Below are positions 1 through 5,473 of a stretch of DNA of 8,170 nt, one piece after another; position 1 is the stretch's first letter; the number at the start of each line of letters is the position of its first letter. The stretch is from CAJXCL01 sp036011265 (GTDB lineage: Bacteria > Nitrospinota > Nitrospinia > CAJXCL01). Made by a program: the position numbers and the translations under genes. Under the pieces are notes generated by a model. That model was not told the origin of the DNA and made no database searches. It worked only from the letters and a program-made list of their open reading frames with translations. Location: positions 1 through 8,170 of the forward strand of contig DASCNB010000071.1 in assembly GCA_036011265.1 (NCBI GenBank), given 5' to 3'.

Positions 1-363
1 TATGTTTCCTACCTGCCACCGGATTATCAGAAAATCGAATATTATTTTTATAATAATAAACTGTACAAAATATTTATTATGTATAAGTTAAAAAAATCAA
101 AATTCAAAAATCCGCTTAAATATTTTGAAAGTATCGTAAATGGTGCCATTAAGACATATGGAAAACCACAGGCGAGTTATGAAGACGATACTTTCGGGTT
201 CCCCATTTGGCATAATGTATGGGATGACAATATTACCCAGATGGACATCAGGATGGGCTCCAGTTTTATTCACAAAGTTTTAATGCACAAAGATCTGACC
301 AATGCAAAGAACCTGGAATTAAACAACGAAATGCAAAAGCAAAAAAAGCGGAGAGCACTTTGA
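1..363 (+). CDS. 3' part of an unidentified gene (5' end outside window)
   Basis: The frame is open from base 1 to the TGA at 361-363, so this is the last 120 codons of a longer gene. The ATG at 79 is probably internal, because the residues before it read as protein with the same pattern as those after it. I do not recognise a named family. The visible part has the layout YFYNNKLYKI, then a helix-like stretch, then TYGKP, then NVWDDNITQMDIR. Small extracytoplasmic or lipoprotein-like proteins of unknown function often have this order: a strand with F-x-x-x-K-L-Y, a helix ending in K/TYGKP, then a strand with W-x-D-x-x-T. The C-terminus is very basic (KQKKRRAL). The signal peptide, if any, would lie outside the window. 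The gene converges on the DUF2007 gene, and a heptad array starts about 10 bases after its stop. Confidence 0.65.
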   Translation, partial: YVSYLPPDYQKIEYYFYNNKLYKIFIMYKLKKSKFKNPLKYFESIVNGAIKTYGKPQASYEDDTFGFPIWHNVWDDNITQMDIRMGSSFIHKVLMHKDLTNAKNLELNNEMQKQKKRRAL

Positions 364-372
364 TTAGAAAAT

Positions 373-407
373 AGCTCTCAGTTATCAGCGTACAGCTCTC
401 AGCTTTA
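373..407. repeat. Heptad array, AGCTCTC/AGTTATC type
   Basis: Five consecutive 7-base units can be read from 373: AGCTCTC, AGTTATC, AGCGTAC, AGCTCTC, AGCTTTA. The 9-mer AGCTCTCAG occurs at 373-381 and again at 394-402, exactly three units apart. The array is non-coding and lies just after the stop of the left-edge gene. Its consensus differs from the CTGAYCC array that follows. Confidence 0.6.
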
Positions 408-425
408 AGGTTTTCAATTTTTCTC

Positions 426-487
426 CTGCCTCCTGACCCCTGATCCTTGTATCTAATCGCTGACCCCTGACCTCTGATCCCTGACCC
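426..487. repeat. Heptad array, CTGAYCC type, overlapping the 3' end of the DUF2007 gene
   Basis: Clear units are CTGACCC (433-439), CTGATCC (440-446), CTGACCC (460-466), CTGACCT (467-473), CTGATCC (474-480) and CTGACCC (481-487). A diverged unit (CTGCCTC) stands in front, and a 13-base degenerate patch (447-459) interrupts the array. The DUF2007 stop codon (453-455) lies inside this patch, so units 460-487 are translated on the minus strand. The 14-mer CTGATCCCTGACCC (474-487) recurs exactly at 7226-7239 at the end of cstA. Short tandem heptanucleotide repeats of this general kind are known from filamentous cyanobacteria (STRR sequences); identity with those is not claimed. Confidence 0.75.
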
Positions 488-797
488 TTGGTTTCACCCT
501 TCCACAACTCCAACATTCAGTAAATTGTGATTCGTGCTTTTCTCCGCACTTCGAACATTTCCATTTTGGTCCACGTGGAGTTTTATATGAAAGAGCTTTG
601 TCCACGATTTTCTTTGCAATTGTATATTGGGATTCATCCGCAACCCATACCTCCGGCCAGCATTCATTAAGCGGAATTTCACCGGATGCAGCAGTGAGGT
701 GTTCATTTTTTGTAATACATGTCAATCCCTCATTTTCGAGAAGGTTTTTAATATGCCCTACCATTAGTTTATCCTGCGACGCATAGACTTTTTTCAT
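453..797 (-). CDS. DUF2007-type protein with C-terminal zinc ribbon
   Basis: The 114-residue product begins MKKVYASQDKLMVGHIKNLL, which matches DUF2007, a small ferredoxin-like fold often labelled putative signal-transducing protein. The family-typical block GEIPLNECWPEVWVAD lies at about 39-54. A four-cysteine zinc ribbon follows: C81 and C84 (CSKCGE), then C95 and C98 (CWSCG). There is no signal peptide or membrane segment, so the protein should be cytosolic; its ligand is unknown. The ATG start is well supported by a strong Shine-Dalgarno (AAGGAGGT, positions 803-810, minus strand) five bases away. Residues 104-114 (RVRDQRSGVSD) are encoded by heptad repeats and do not look like part of the family, so the ancestral protein probably ended near residue 103. 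The DUF2007 plus ribbon call is confident; the biological role is not known. Confidence 0.85.
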   Translation of the reverse strand: MKKVYASQDKLMVGHIKNLLENEGLTCITKNEHLTAASGEIPLNECWPEVWVADESQYTIAKKIVDKALSYKTPRGPKWKCSKCGEKHESQFTECWSCGRVKPRVRDQRSGVSD

Positions 798-802
798 TGC
801 AA

Positions 803-810
803 ACCTCCTT
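803..810 (-). promoter_or_regulatory. Ribosome binding site of the DUF2007 gene
   Basis: On the minus strand the bases read AAGGAGGT, close to a perfect anti-Shine-Dalgarno match, with a 5-base gap (TTTGC) to the ATG at 797. This fixes the start. It contrasts with the two plus-strand genes at 1135 and 2052, which have no recognisable site. Confidence 0.8.
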
Positions 811-1134
811 TCAATGAATTTAGTTTACCAAAAAAATCACTTTTTGAGTGGATCAGTTTTTGGGGATAAGGTCAACGCAAAGCAACCGCTGGTTTTCAAG
901 AAGGTTTCTGATCTTAATCTAATTAGTTCTTTAAAAATTTAATAACTTGAGTAAAAAATCGCCAAAAAAAAACAGAGTTTGCAAATTTATAGTACATCGA
1001 AGCTATTAGCCGTAGACATTGACTTTTAAACCAGAGTTTGCTAGCGTACAACTTGTTATTATATTTGGAGTTAAAGAAAACTGCCATAAAAACCGATAAA
1101 AATATATAAATAAAATTAAACGGTCTTCACAATT
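811..1134. other. AT-rich intergenic region between divergent genes
   Basis: No gene is supported here. The region must carry the promoters of both divergent genes, but neither is convincing. The best plus-strand candidate is TTGACT (1019-1024), 17 bases, then TAGCGT (1042-1047), whose -10 is poor. The 10-mer CAGAGTTTGC occurs twice (973-982 and 1032-1041), 59 bases apart, and could be a regulator site or chance. Several A-runs are present (for example 963-972). Confidence 0.4.
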
Positions 1135-2004
1135 ATGGCTAATCCGGTACGTAAAAAATCAGAATCTAATCTCTTTCCCATAGAGAAACAGTCAATCTCT
1201 CGCGGGCAGTTCATAAGTAAAGCCAAGTTGGTACCCATTTTAAGATACCTCACACGCCCGGAACTTAAAATCCTTTATGATCGTGTAAAATTCTTTAATG
1301 TGCCGGCGGAAACTCTAGTAATCAAGCAGGGCCAAGTCGAGAATTCGGTGTTTGTACTCTTAGAAGGGAATGCAGCAGTCGTCTATTCTACAAAAGGAAA
1401 CAAAACTGTCTACTTGAGCAAGTTCAAATCGGGAGACATTTTTGGTGAACGTGCGTTTTTTTCAGAAGGAAGTCGCAACGCGTCCATTTACACCACAACC
1501 CGATCCAAATTGCTGAAAATAAAAACATCTGATTTGAAAGAATTTAGTGACAATCACCCGCAGATGATCGACTTGCTCTTATCAAAATTCGAACAGCGGG
1601 AGCAGGCACACATAAAAAATGTAAAAAAATACGTTAAAGAGCTTAGACAGGAAGAGAGGAGTGAGGTTGAAGGCGAAGCAAGATTTCAACTTGCAGGGAT
1701 TAAGGCAAAGAAAAAAAAGGCACAATTCGGTCTTTTGAAGGACCTCTCGAATACCGGGTGTAAAATCGAAATAGATGGAAACCAGTTCATAAAACATGAA
1801 TCCACGATACTTGGAAGAAAAATACCTGTCGTTATCAAACTGCAGGAAAAATTTGGCAGCTTCACAGCCCTGGGGAAAGTCGTTTGGTATGAACGGGCGC
1901 AAGGGGAGGATATTTTCGGTTACCGGTTCAATCTTGGTTTGAGCTTCATCACGCTGCTAAAAGAAGGCGGGATGACCCTTGCCAAAGCTCTTAAAGCAGT
2001 CTAA
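1135..2004 (+). CDS. Cyclic-nucleotide-binding domain / PilZ domain fusion protein
   Basis: The 289-residue protein has two recognisable regulatory modules and no DNA-binding helix-turn-helix. Residues about 33-150 form a Crp-type cyclic-nucleotide-binding domain. Its phosphate-binding cassette reads GDIFGERAFFSEGSRNASI (100-118), with the usual Glu (E105) and Arg (R114) that contact cyclic nucleotide in CAP-like domains. A charged linker (about 151-180) leads to a PilZ-like domain. It has RQEER (171-175) as a candidate RxxxR motif and DLSNTG (203-208) matching DxSxxG, the two c-di-GMP-contacting motifs. The last strands (GKVVWYE, then YRFNLGLSFI) also fit PilZ. RxxxR lies somewhat further from DxSxxG than is common, so c-di-GMP binding is less certain than the fold. 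The protein should be cytosolic. The ATG at 1135 is the first possible start, with no clear ribosome site. The ATPase gene follows after 47 bases, so the two are probably co-transcribed. Confidence 0.85.
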   Translation: MANPVRKKSESNLFPIEKQSISRGQFISKAKLVPILRYLTRPELKILYDRVKFFNVPAETLVIKQGQVENSVFVLLEGNAAVVYSTKGNKTVYLSKFKSGDIFGERAFFSEGSRNASIYTTTRSKLLKIKTSDLKEFSDNHPQMIDLLLSKFEQREQAHIKNVKKYVKELRQEERSEVEGEARFQLAGIKAKKKKAQFGLLKDLSNTGCKIEIDGNQFIKHESTILGRKIPVVIKLQEKFGSFTALGKVVWYERAQGEDIFGYRFNLGLSFITLLKEGGMTLAKALKAV

Positions 2005-2051
2005 CATCCTTGCTTATAAAAGAAACTTATTAACTACTCGAGCAAAAAAAA

Positions 2052-2936
2052 ATGGGAACAGTCTATGCCGTAGCAGGAGGAAAAGGTGGAATCGGCAAGA
2101 GCGTTATATCAATCTTATTTGGCCGCGCTTGTTCATTGAGTGGCAAACAAACGGTACTTGTTGACGCTGATCTCGGCGGCGCCAACCTGCACACTCTTCT
2201 AGGGATGATTTACCCGAGCCGCAGCCTTGTTGATTTTCTTATGAAACGCAACTGCTCGCTCGAAGATACTCTGTTGACGACCAAAGATAAGAACATCCGA
2301 ATGATAAGCGGCACCGGAGAGATACTGGGCGCGGCCAATTTGCAGGCCACTGTCAAGAATAAATTGATACGTCACATTAAAGGACTTGACGCCGACTGCA
2401 TTATTCTTGATCTGGGATCTGGCTCGTCGTTTAACGTACTGGACTTTTTTATTGCGGCAGACCGCCACCTTCTTGTTGTCTCTACTGAGCCAACTTCCCT
2501 GCAAAACGTATACGAGTTTTTGAAGTTGTGCGTTGAAAGGATTTTGCATAAAAGCTTCTACAAGGAAGAACCAATGAAAAAATATATCAGCCGCTTCATC
2601 TTTCCGAACGAGGACGATGGTATCAGCACGATATCAGAACTTCTGGAGCTTGTAGGTAAAAAAAGTGGGAAAATGAGCGAGGAAATTGCCGCCTCTATTG
2701 CGGCATTCCAACCTCACCTGGTTGTCAACATGGCTGAAGACCAGGCCGAAGCAAAAAAATATTTTTCCGCTGTTGAAAAAACGGCGTGGAGATACCTGAA
2801 GACTAAAGTAACGTTTGTTACCGCCATTTTAAGGACCAATGATATCCAGAAAACAATAAAGCGCCGCCAGTCACTCCTGACAATGAAGATGGGAAGCAAT
2901 TATTCTCAGGTAATGAAAATCAAGGCTTTTATTTAA
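2052..2936 (+). CDS. MinD/ParA-superfamily ATPase, FlhG (FleN)-like
   Basis: The 294-residue protein is a P-loop ATPase of the SIMIBI class. The deviant Walker A motif is KGGIGKS (11-17), with the signature lysine K11 and the P-loop lysine K16. VDADLGGANL (37-46) follows as the switch I / A' motif, and IILDLGSGSS (117-126) is Walker B with D120. STEPTSLQNVYEFLKL (144-159) resembles the EPTS segment of FlhG/FleN proteins, which set flagellar or pilus number and place. Related members act in other localisation or regulatory roles, and no flagellar gene is visible here, so a FlhG job is not established. The ATG at 2052 places Walker A at the expected distance from the N-terminus. It has no Shine-Dalgarno and sits at the end of a run of nine A's. 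The C-terminus is basic (KTIKRRQ), which could serve membrane or partner contact. Placement after the cNMP/PilZ gene suggests that protein controls or recruits the ATPase. Confidence 0.85.
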   Translation: MGTVYAVAGGKGGIGKSVISILFGRACSLSGKQTVLVDADLGGANLHTLLGMIYPSRSLVDFLMKRNCSLEDTLLTTKDKNIRMISGTGEILGAANLQATVKNKLIRHIKGLDADCIILDLGSGSSFNVLDFFIAADRHLLVVSTEPTSLQNVYEFLKLCVERILHKSFYKEEPMKKYISRFIFPNEDDGISTISELLELVGKKSGKMSEEIAASIAAFQPHLVVNMAEDQAEAKKYFSAVEKTAWRYLKTKVTFVTAILRTNDIQKTIKRRQSLLTMKMGSNYSQVMKIKAFI

Positions 2937-3018
2937 AAAAAAATCGCCAACGCAGGAAGTTGATTTTTATCTGGCAATTTATTTTTTATTCTCTCTTTGC
3001 ATCCATCACATTATAGCT

Positions 3019-3022
3019 GGAG
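3019..3022 (+). promoter_or_regulatory. Ribosome binding site deciding the DUF1566 start
   Basis: GGAG lies 7 bases before the ATG at 3030. This supports the ATG over the in-frame TTG at 2997, which has no such site and would add 11 residues in front of a normal signal peptide. Confidence 0.6.
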
Positions 3023-3029
3023 TTCTTAT

Positions 3030-3566
3030 ATGAGAAAAAAGTACTCCCGTTTTTTCTACAATAGTTTGCTTCCTCTTTTCCTGACCATTCTTTTTATTTC
3101 TACAGGGTTTGCCAGCCATGGAATTGTAGCTGCTTTTAATGACGAAGCTAAAAAGCCGGAAAGCTATTTTATCGATGATGGAAATGGCATTGTAAAAGAT
3201 ACCAGAACCGGATTGATGTGGACGAAAATGGACAGCTACGCGGATACAGGAAAGTGCATGAATTGGAATGAATCGAAGATTTATGTGAGTGGTTTAAAGA
3301 CAGGTGGTTTCAGCGATTGGCGTATGCCTGAAGAAAGAGAATTAATGTCAATTTATGATAAATCTCACTGGAGTTTGATAAGCTTTGACCACCATTACCC
3401 GCTTCACTTAGACGGAATCTTTGCGGATGGAGCAGCTTATTGGTATTGGGTGGCCGAGTCCGCCGACTCAAACAATGCCCGTACGATTAACTTTCTTGAC
3501 GGTTTTGTAACTGAGCTCAATCGAGACCGCTGTAGCAACCTAGGTGTTCGTGCTGTTCGGCATTGA
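3030..3566 (+). CDS. Secreted DUF1566-domain protein
   Basis: The start is set at the ATG at 3030, giving 178 residues. The N-terminus (MRKKYSRFFYNSLLPLFL, then a hydrophobic stretch to about ISTGFASHG) is a standard signal peptide: basic, then hydrophobic, then small residues. The rest is a single DUF1566 domain (Lcl C-terminal type). It has the order DGNGIVKDTRTGLMW, then GFSDWRMPEERELMSIYD, then YWYWVAES, then INFLDGFV, and ends in VRAVRH. These correspond to the family's D-G-T-V-x-D-x-x-TGLMW, WRLP-x-x-EL and terminal V-R-x-V-R blocks. Two cysteines (in KCMNW and DRCSN) could form a disulphide once exported. DUF1566 is common in surface and adhesin-like proteins, but its function is unknown. 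It may lie in its own transcription unit, because 93 bases separate it from the ATPase gene. Confidence 0.85.
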   Translation: MRKKYSRFFYNSLLPLFLTILFISTGFASHGIVAAFNDEAKKPESYFIDDGNGIVKDTRTGLMWTKMDSYADTGKCMNWNESKIYVSGLKTGGFSDWRMPEERELMSIYDKSHWSLISFDHHYPLHLDGIFADGAAYWYWVAESADSNNARTINFLDGFVTELNRDRCSNLGVRAVRH

Positions 3567-3577
3567 TTTTTGGAATA

Positions 3578-3608
3578 CTATCCTGAGGTTCATCTGTTTT
3601 CAGGATGG
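3578..3608 (+). terminator. Stem-loop after the DUF1566 gene
   Basis: CTATCCTGA (3578-3586) pairs with TCAGGATGG (3600-3608), nine pairs with one G-T, around a 13-base loop. It begins 12 bases after the stop codon. No T-run follows, so it would be a weak intrinsic terminator or an mRNA-stabilising hairpin. Confidence 0.45.
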
Positions 3609-4116
3609 GATATCAGCGAACTTTCTACCGCATAATTCTCTCCAGCTTTTCTTTGCCGCAGAGAAAAATTCTTAATACCCTGTTCTATTAACCTTTATTT
3701 TCATTTTATCTCCCGTTTGCAGATTTCTACCGGTTCTTGTGTTTCTTTTTCTAATTGTAAAAGTTCTGAAACTGGACAAAAAAACCCTTATTGATTTTTT
3801 AATACCCTTACCGATTGTTTTAAAAAGACAATCAATCATACTCCAGCTGTTCTTTTCTTTAAATCTCCTAATTGAAAGCGCTTAGCGAGCATATTCCTCG
3901 CAGCTCTGCTGCAGGGTTTGCGAGTGAACTTAAAATAAAATCATACTCTACGCTGAAGATTGATCACAGTTCTACTGCGGGGAGCTTCAATTGCACTGCT
4001 GCCATTGTTGACTTTGTCATTATCAATTTCTTTGCTTAAAGAATTCTTGATGGGATATAAACTTCAACCTGCAGTCACTGCGCCTGCTCTCAACTCTACC
4101 CTATTTTAAATTCTAA
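3609..4116. other. Intergenic region with no intact gene
   Basis: Stop codons are frequent in the frames I read and I find no supported gene. A small hairpin is visible: GATTGT (3813-3818) pairs with ACAATC (3828-3833) around a 9-base A/T loop. The REP-like sequences at about 3882-3990 are listed separately. The region probably consists of decayed mobile DNA, given the transposase remnant that follows at 4117. Confidence 0.5.
3882..3990. repeat. REP-like pair of palindromic sequences
   Basis: Two hairpins share one plan. The first has GCAGC-TCT-GCTGC (3900-3912), flanked by outer arms CTCGCA (3897-3902) and TGCGAG (3919-3924). The second has CAGT-TCT-ACTG (3967-3977), followed by CGGGGAGCTTCAATT. 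Both fit a Y-GCAG-Y-TCT-R-CTGC-R-GGG core, and a third short pairing GCGAG/CTCGC surrounds 3886-3901. Imperfect GC-rich palindromes in pairs are typical of REP/BIME elements mobilised by RAYT transposases. A probable RAYT remnant lies at 4117-4353. Copies elsewhere in the genome cannot be seen from this window. Confidence 0.5.
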
Positions 4117-4353
4117 GTTAATGAAGAGATGTTTTTTATAAGAAAACGAGGAGAAGAAAACCTGCCAAAATTTATCACGATAGCCTTATCAAGAGAATTG
4201 TCGGGGTTGAGTTTGGCCGAAATAGCTGAAACGTTTAAAATTTCTTCTTACAAAACTGTCAGAACCGCCTGCTTCCGATAGAAAAAGAAAATGTAAGAAA
4301 ATAAAACTATTAAAAAGAAATAGAAAAGATTAAAGTTCTTACAAACCAGCGCC
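4117..4353 (+). pseudogene. Remnant of a REP-associated (IS200-like) transposase C-terminus
   Basis: An open stretch of about 54 codons includes an ATG at 4129 and ends at TAG (4279-4281). It reads IRKRGEENLPKFITIALSRE, then LSGLSLAEIAETFKISSYKTV. This looks like the DnaA-like C-terminal helix-turn-helix found at the end of many RAYT transposases (alternating basic helix, L-S-G-x-S-x-x-E-I, then G/K-I-x-S-Y-x-x-V). The same frame continues past the stop as KKKM, stop (4294), ENKTIKKK, stop (4321), KRLKFLQTSA, which resembles the usual basic coiled tail of that domain. Three nonsense codons and the missing catalytic HUH/Tyr domain mark it as dead. The assignment rests on remembered family pattern and is moderate. 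Confidence 0.5.
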
Positions 4354-4372
4354 TTCTCTCTTTCGATAGAAG

Positions 4373-5200
4373 TCACAGCTTTTCACTGCAGTATTTACAG
4401 TATATGGCGTTACTTTCGTGGCCTTCAGCAGAGCACTTGGGGCACGATTGAGTAGAAACCTTTTGTTCCATGGCTTGAGAAAGTTCCACCGTTACGATCC
4501 CTGTGGGAACCGCTATGATTCCATATCCCAGGATCATAACCACTGCCGCTAATGTTTGACCAACGATGGTTTTTGGTGATATATCGCCATAACCTACAGT
4601 TGTAAGTGTTACAATAGCCCAATAAATACTTTGGGGAATACTTGTAAAGCCGTTCTCTTCGCCTTCAATAACGTACATCAGAGAGCCCATAATTATTACC
4701 AAAGTAAATACTGTAAACAGAAATACAGTTATTTTGCGACGACTGGAACGCAAAGCTTGCATTAGTAAACTTGCTTCACCGATATACTGAACAAGCTTAA
4801 GAACGCGAAAAATACGTAAAATCCGCAGGATTCGAATTACTAACATGTATTTACTGGTTGGAATTAATAAACTAAGGTATGTCGGAAGAATTGCTAACAG
4901 ATCTACTATTCCAAAAAAACTGGTTGCATATCGAATTGGGCGGCCAACAGAGAGCAATCGCAATATGTATTCTATTGTGAATAGAATGGTAAAAAACCAT
5001 TCGATAGAATATAAGAAGGGGCCATATATTTTATTTACGCTATTTACGCTATCGAGCATCACCACAATAACACTCAGTAAGATGCTTACTATCAAAAACA
5101 GATCAAAAGTTTTGCCCGCTGGAGTATCGGCCTCAAAAACTATTTTGTGAAGCGTTACTTGCCATCTAGCAAAAGACTTTTTTTTCTTAGCTGCATTCAT
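4373..5200 (-). CDS. Voltage-gated-type potassium channel with C-terminal zinc ribbon
   Basis: The 275-residue membrane protein has the full six-segment plan of a Kv-type channel. S1 is at about 31-50, S2 61-84 and S3 92-113. S4 is a positively charged helix (R123, R126, R129, R132, K135, every third residue, in RILRILRIFRVLK). S5 is at about 155-179. The pore helix ends in the potassium filter TVGYGD (201-206), and S6 is at 211-241. It should form a tetramer in the inner membrane and pass K+ in response to voltage. Its tail is unusual: residues 253-271 hold CPKC and CKYC, a small zinc-ribbon motif facing the cytosol, instead of an RCK/TrkA-N domain. The tail may serve assembly, metal or redox sensing; this is inference. 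The ATG at 5200 has only a weak, distant AGG-containing site. An IS1380 element begins about 58 bases upstream. Confidence 0.92.
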   Translation of the reverse strand: MNAAKKKKSFARWQVTLHKIVFEADTPAGKTFDLFLIVSILLSVIVVMLDSVNSVNKIYGPFLYSIEWFFTILFTIEYILRLLSVGRPIRYATSFFGIVDLLAILPTYLSLLIPTSKYMLVIRILRILRIFRVLKLVQYIGEASLLMQALRSSRRKITVFLFTVFTLVIIMGSLMYVIEGEENGFTSIPQSIYWAIVTLTTVGYGDISPKTIVGQTLAAVVMILGYGIIAVPTGIVTVELSQAMEQKVSTQSCPKCSAEGHESNAIYCKYCSEKL

Positions 5201-5226
5201 GTTTTTAAATTTGGTTACCTGAATCG

Positions 5227-5242
5227 ACTATAAATATATAGT
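5227..5242. promoter_or_regulatory. Palindrome and possible -10 upstream of the channel gene
   Basis: ACTATA (5227-5232) and TATAGT (5237-5242) form a perfect 6-base inverted repeat around AATA, 27 bases before the channel's ATG. Overlapping it on the minus strand is TATACT (5240-5245), a good -10 hexamer, though no clear -35 stands 17 bases upstream. The site could be an operator over the promoter, or chance symmetry in A/T-rich DNA. Confidence 0.3.
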
Positions 5243-5258
5243 ATATCGCTATTCCGAT

Positions 5259-5277
5259 ATTTCCCATTTAGAATAAT
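5259..5277 (+). repeat. Candidate left terminal inverted repeat of the IS1380 element
   Basis: It reads ATTTCCCATTTAGAATAAT. Compared with the right end read inward (ATTTCCCATATAAAGTTAT), 15 of 19 positions match, the first nine perfectly. Confidence 0.6.
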
Positions 5278-5473
5278 CTGGAACCCATATTTGTATAATT
5301 ATACCTATAATGAATATTTCTGTTCAAGAAAAATCAAGGTCAAAGATATTTCAACCAATTTAATAAGAAAAATACTTTACTGCTGTTCCATAAAACATTT
5401 TTGCCCCTCATTAAGGCATACTATTCCCGCAGTTCAATAAAGCTCTCAGTACATATGAACGAAAAGTTTCAAT

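Noticed and set aside
426..487. Could the heptad array be a CRISPR?
   Set aside because: The units are 7 bases long and directly adjacent, with no unique spacers of constant length. A CRISPR would need repeats of about 24-40 bases separated by spacers.
811..850. Minus-strand terminator or attenuator in the DUF2007 leader (CACT-CAAAA-AGTG then a T-run)
   Set aside because: The stem is only four pairs, too weak to support despite the following seven T's.
2937..2996. Intrinsic terminator after the ATPase gene
   Set aside because: Only 4-base stems (CAAC/GTTG, GCCA/TGGC) can be formed, and the T-rich part is not directly preceded by a stable hairpin.
2997..3029. Earlier TTG start for the DUF1566 gene
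   Set aside because: It lacks a ribosome site and would place 11 extra residues before a normal signal peptide. The ATG at 3030 has GGAG at a good distance.
3672..3704. Minus-strand mini-ORF with GGGAGA before its ATG
   Set aside because: It encodes only 10 residues, has no similarity I recognise, and lies in a degenerate region.
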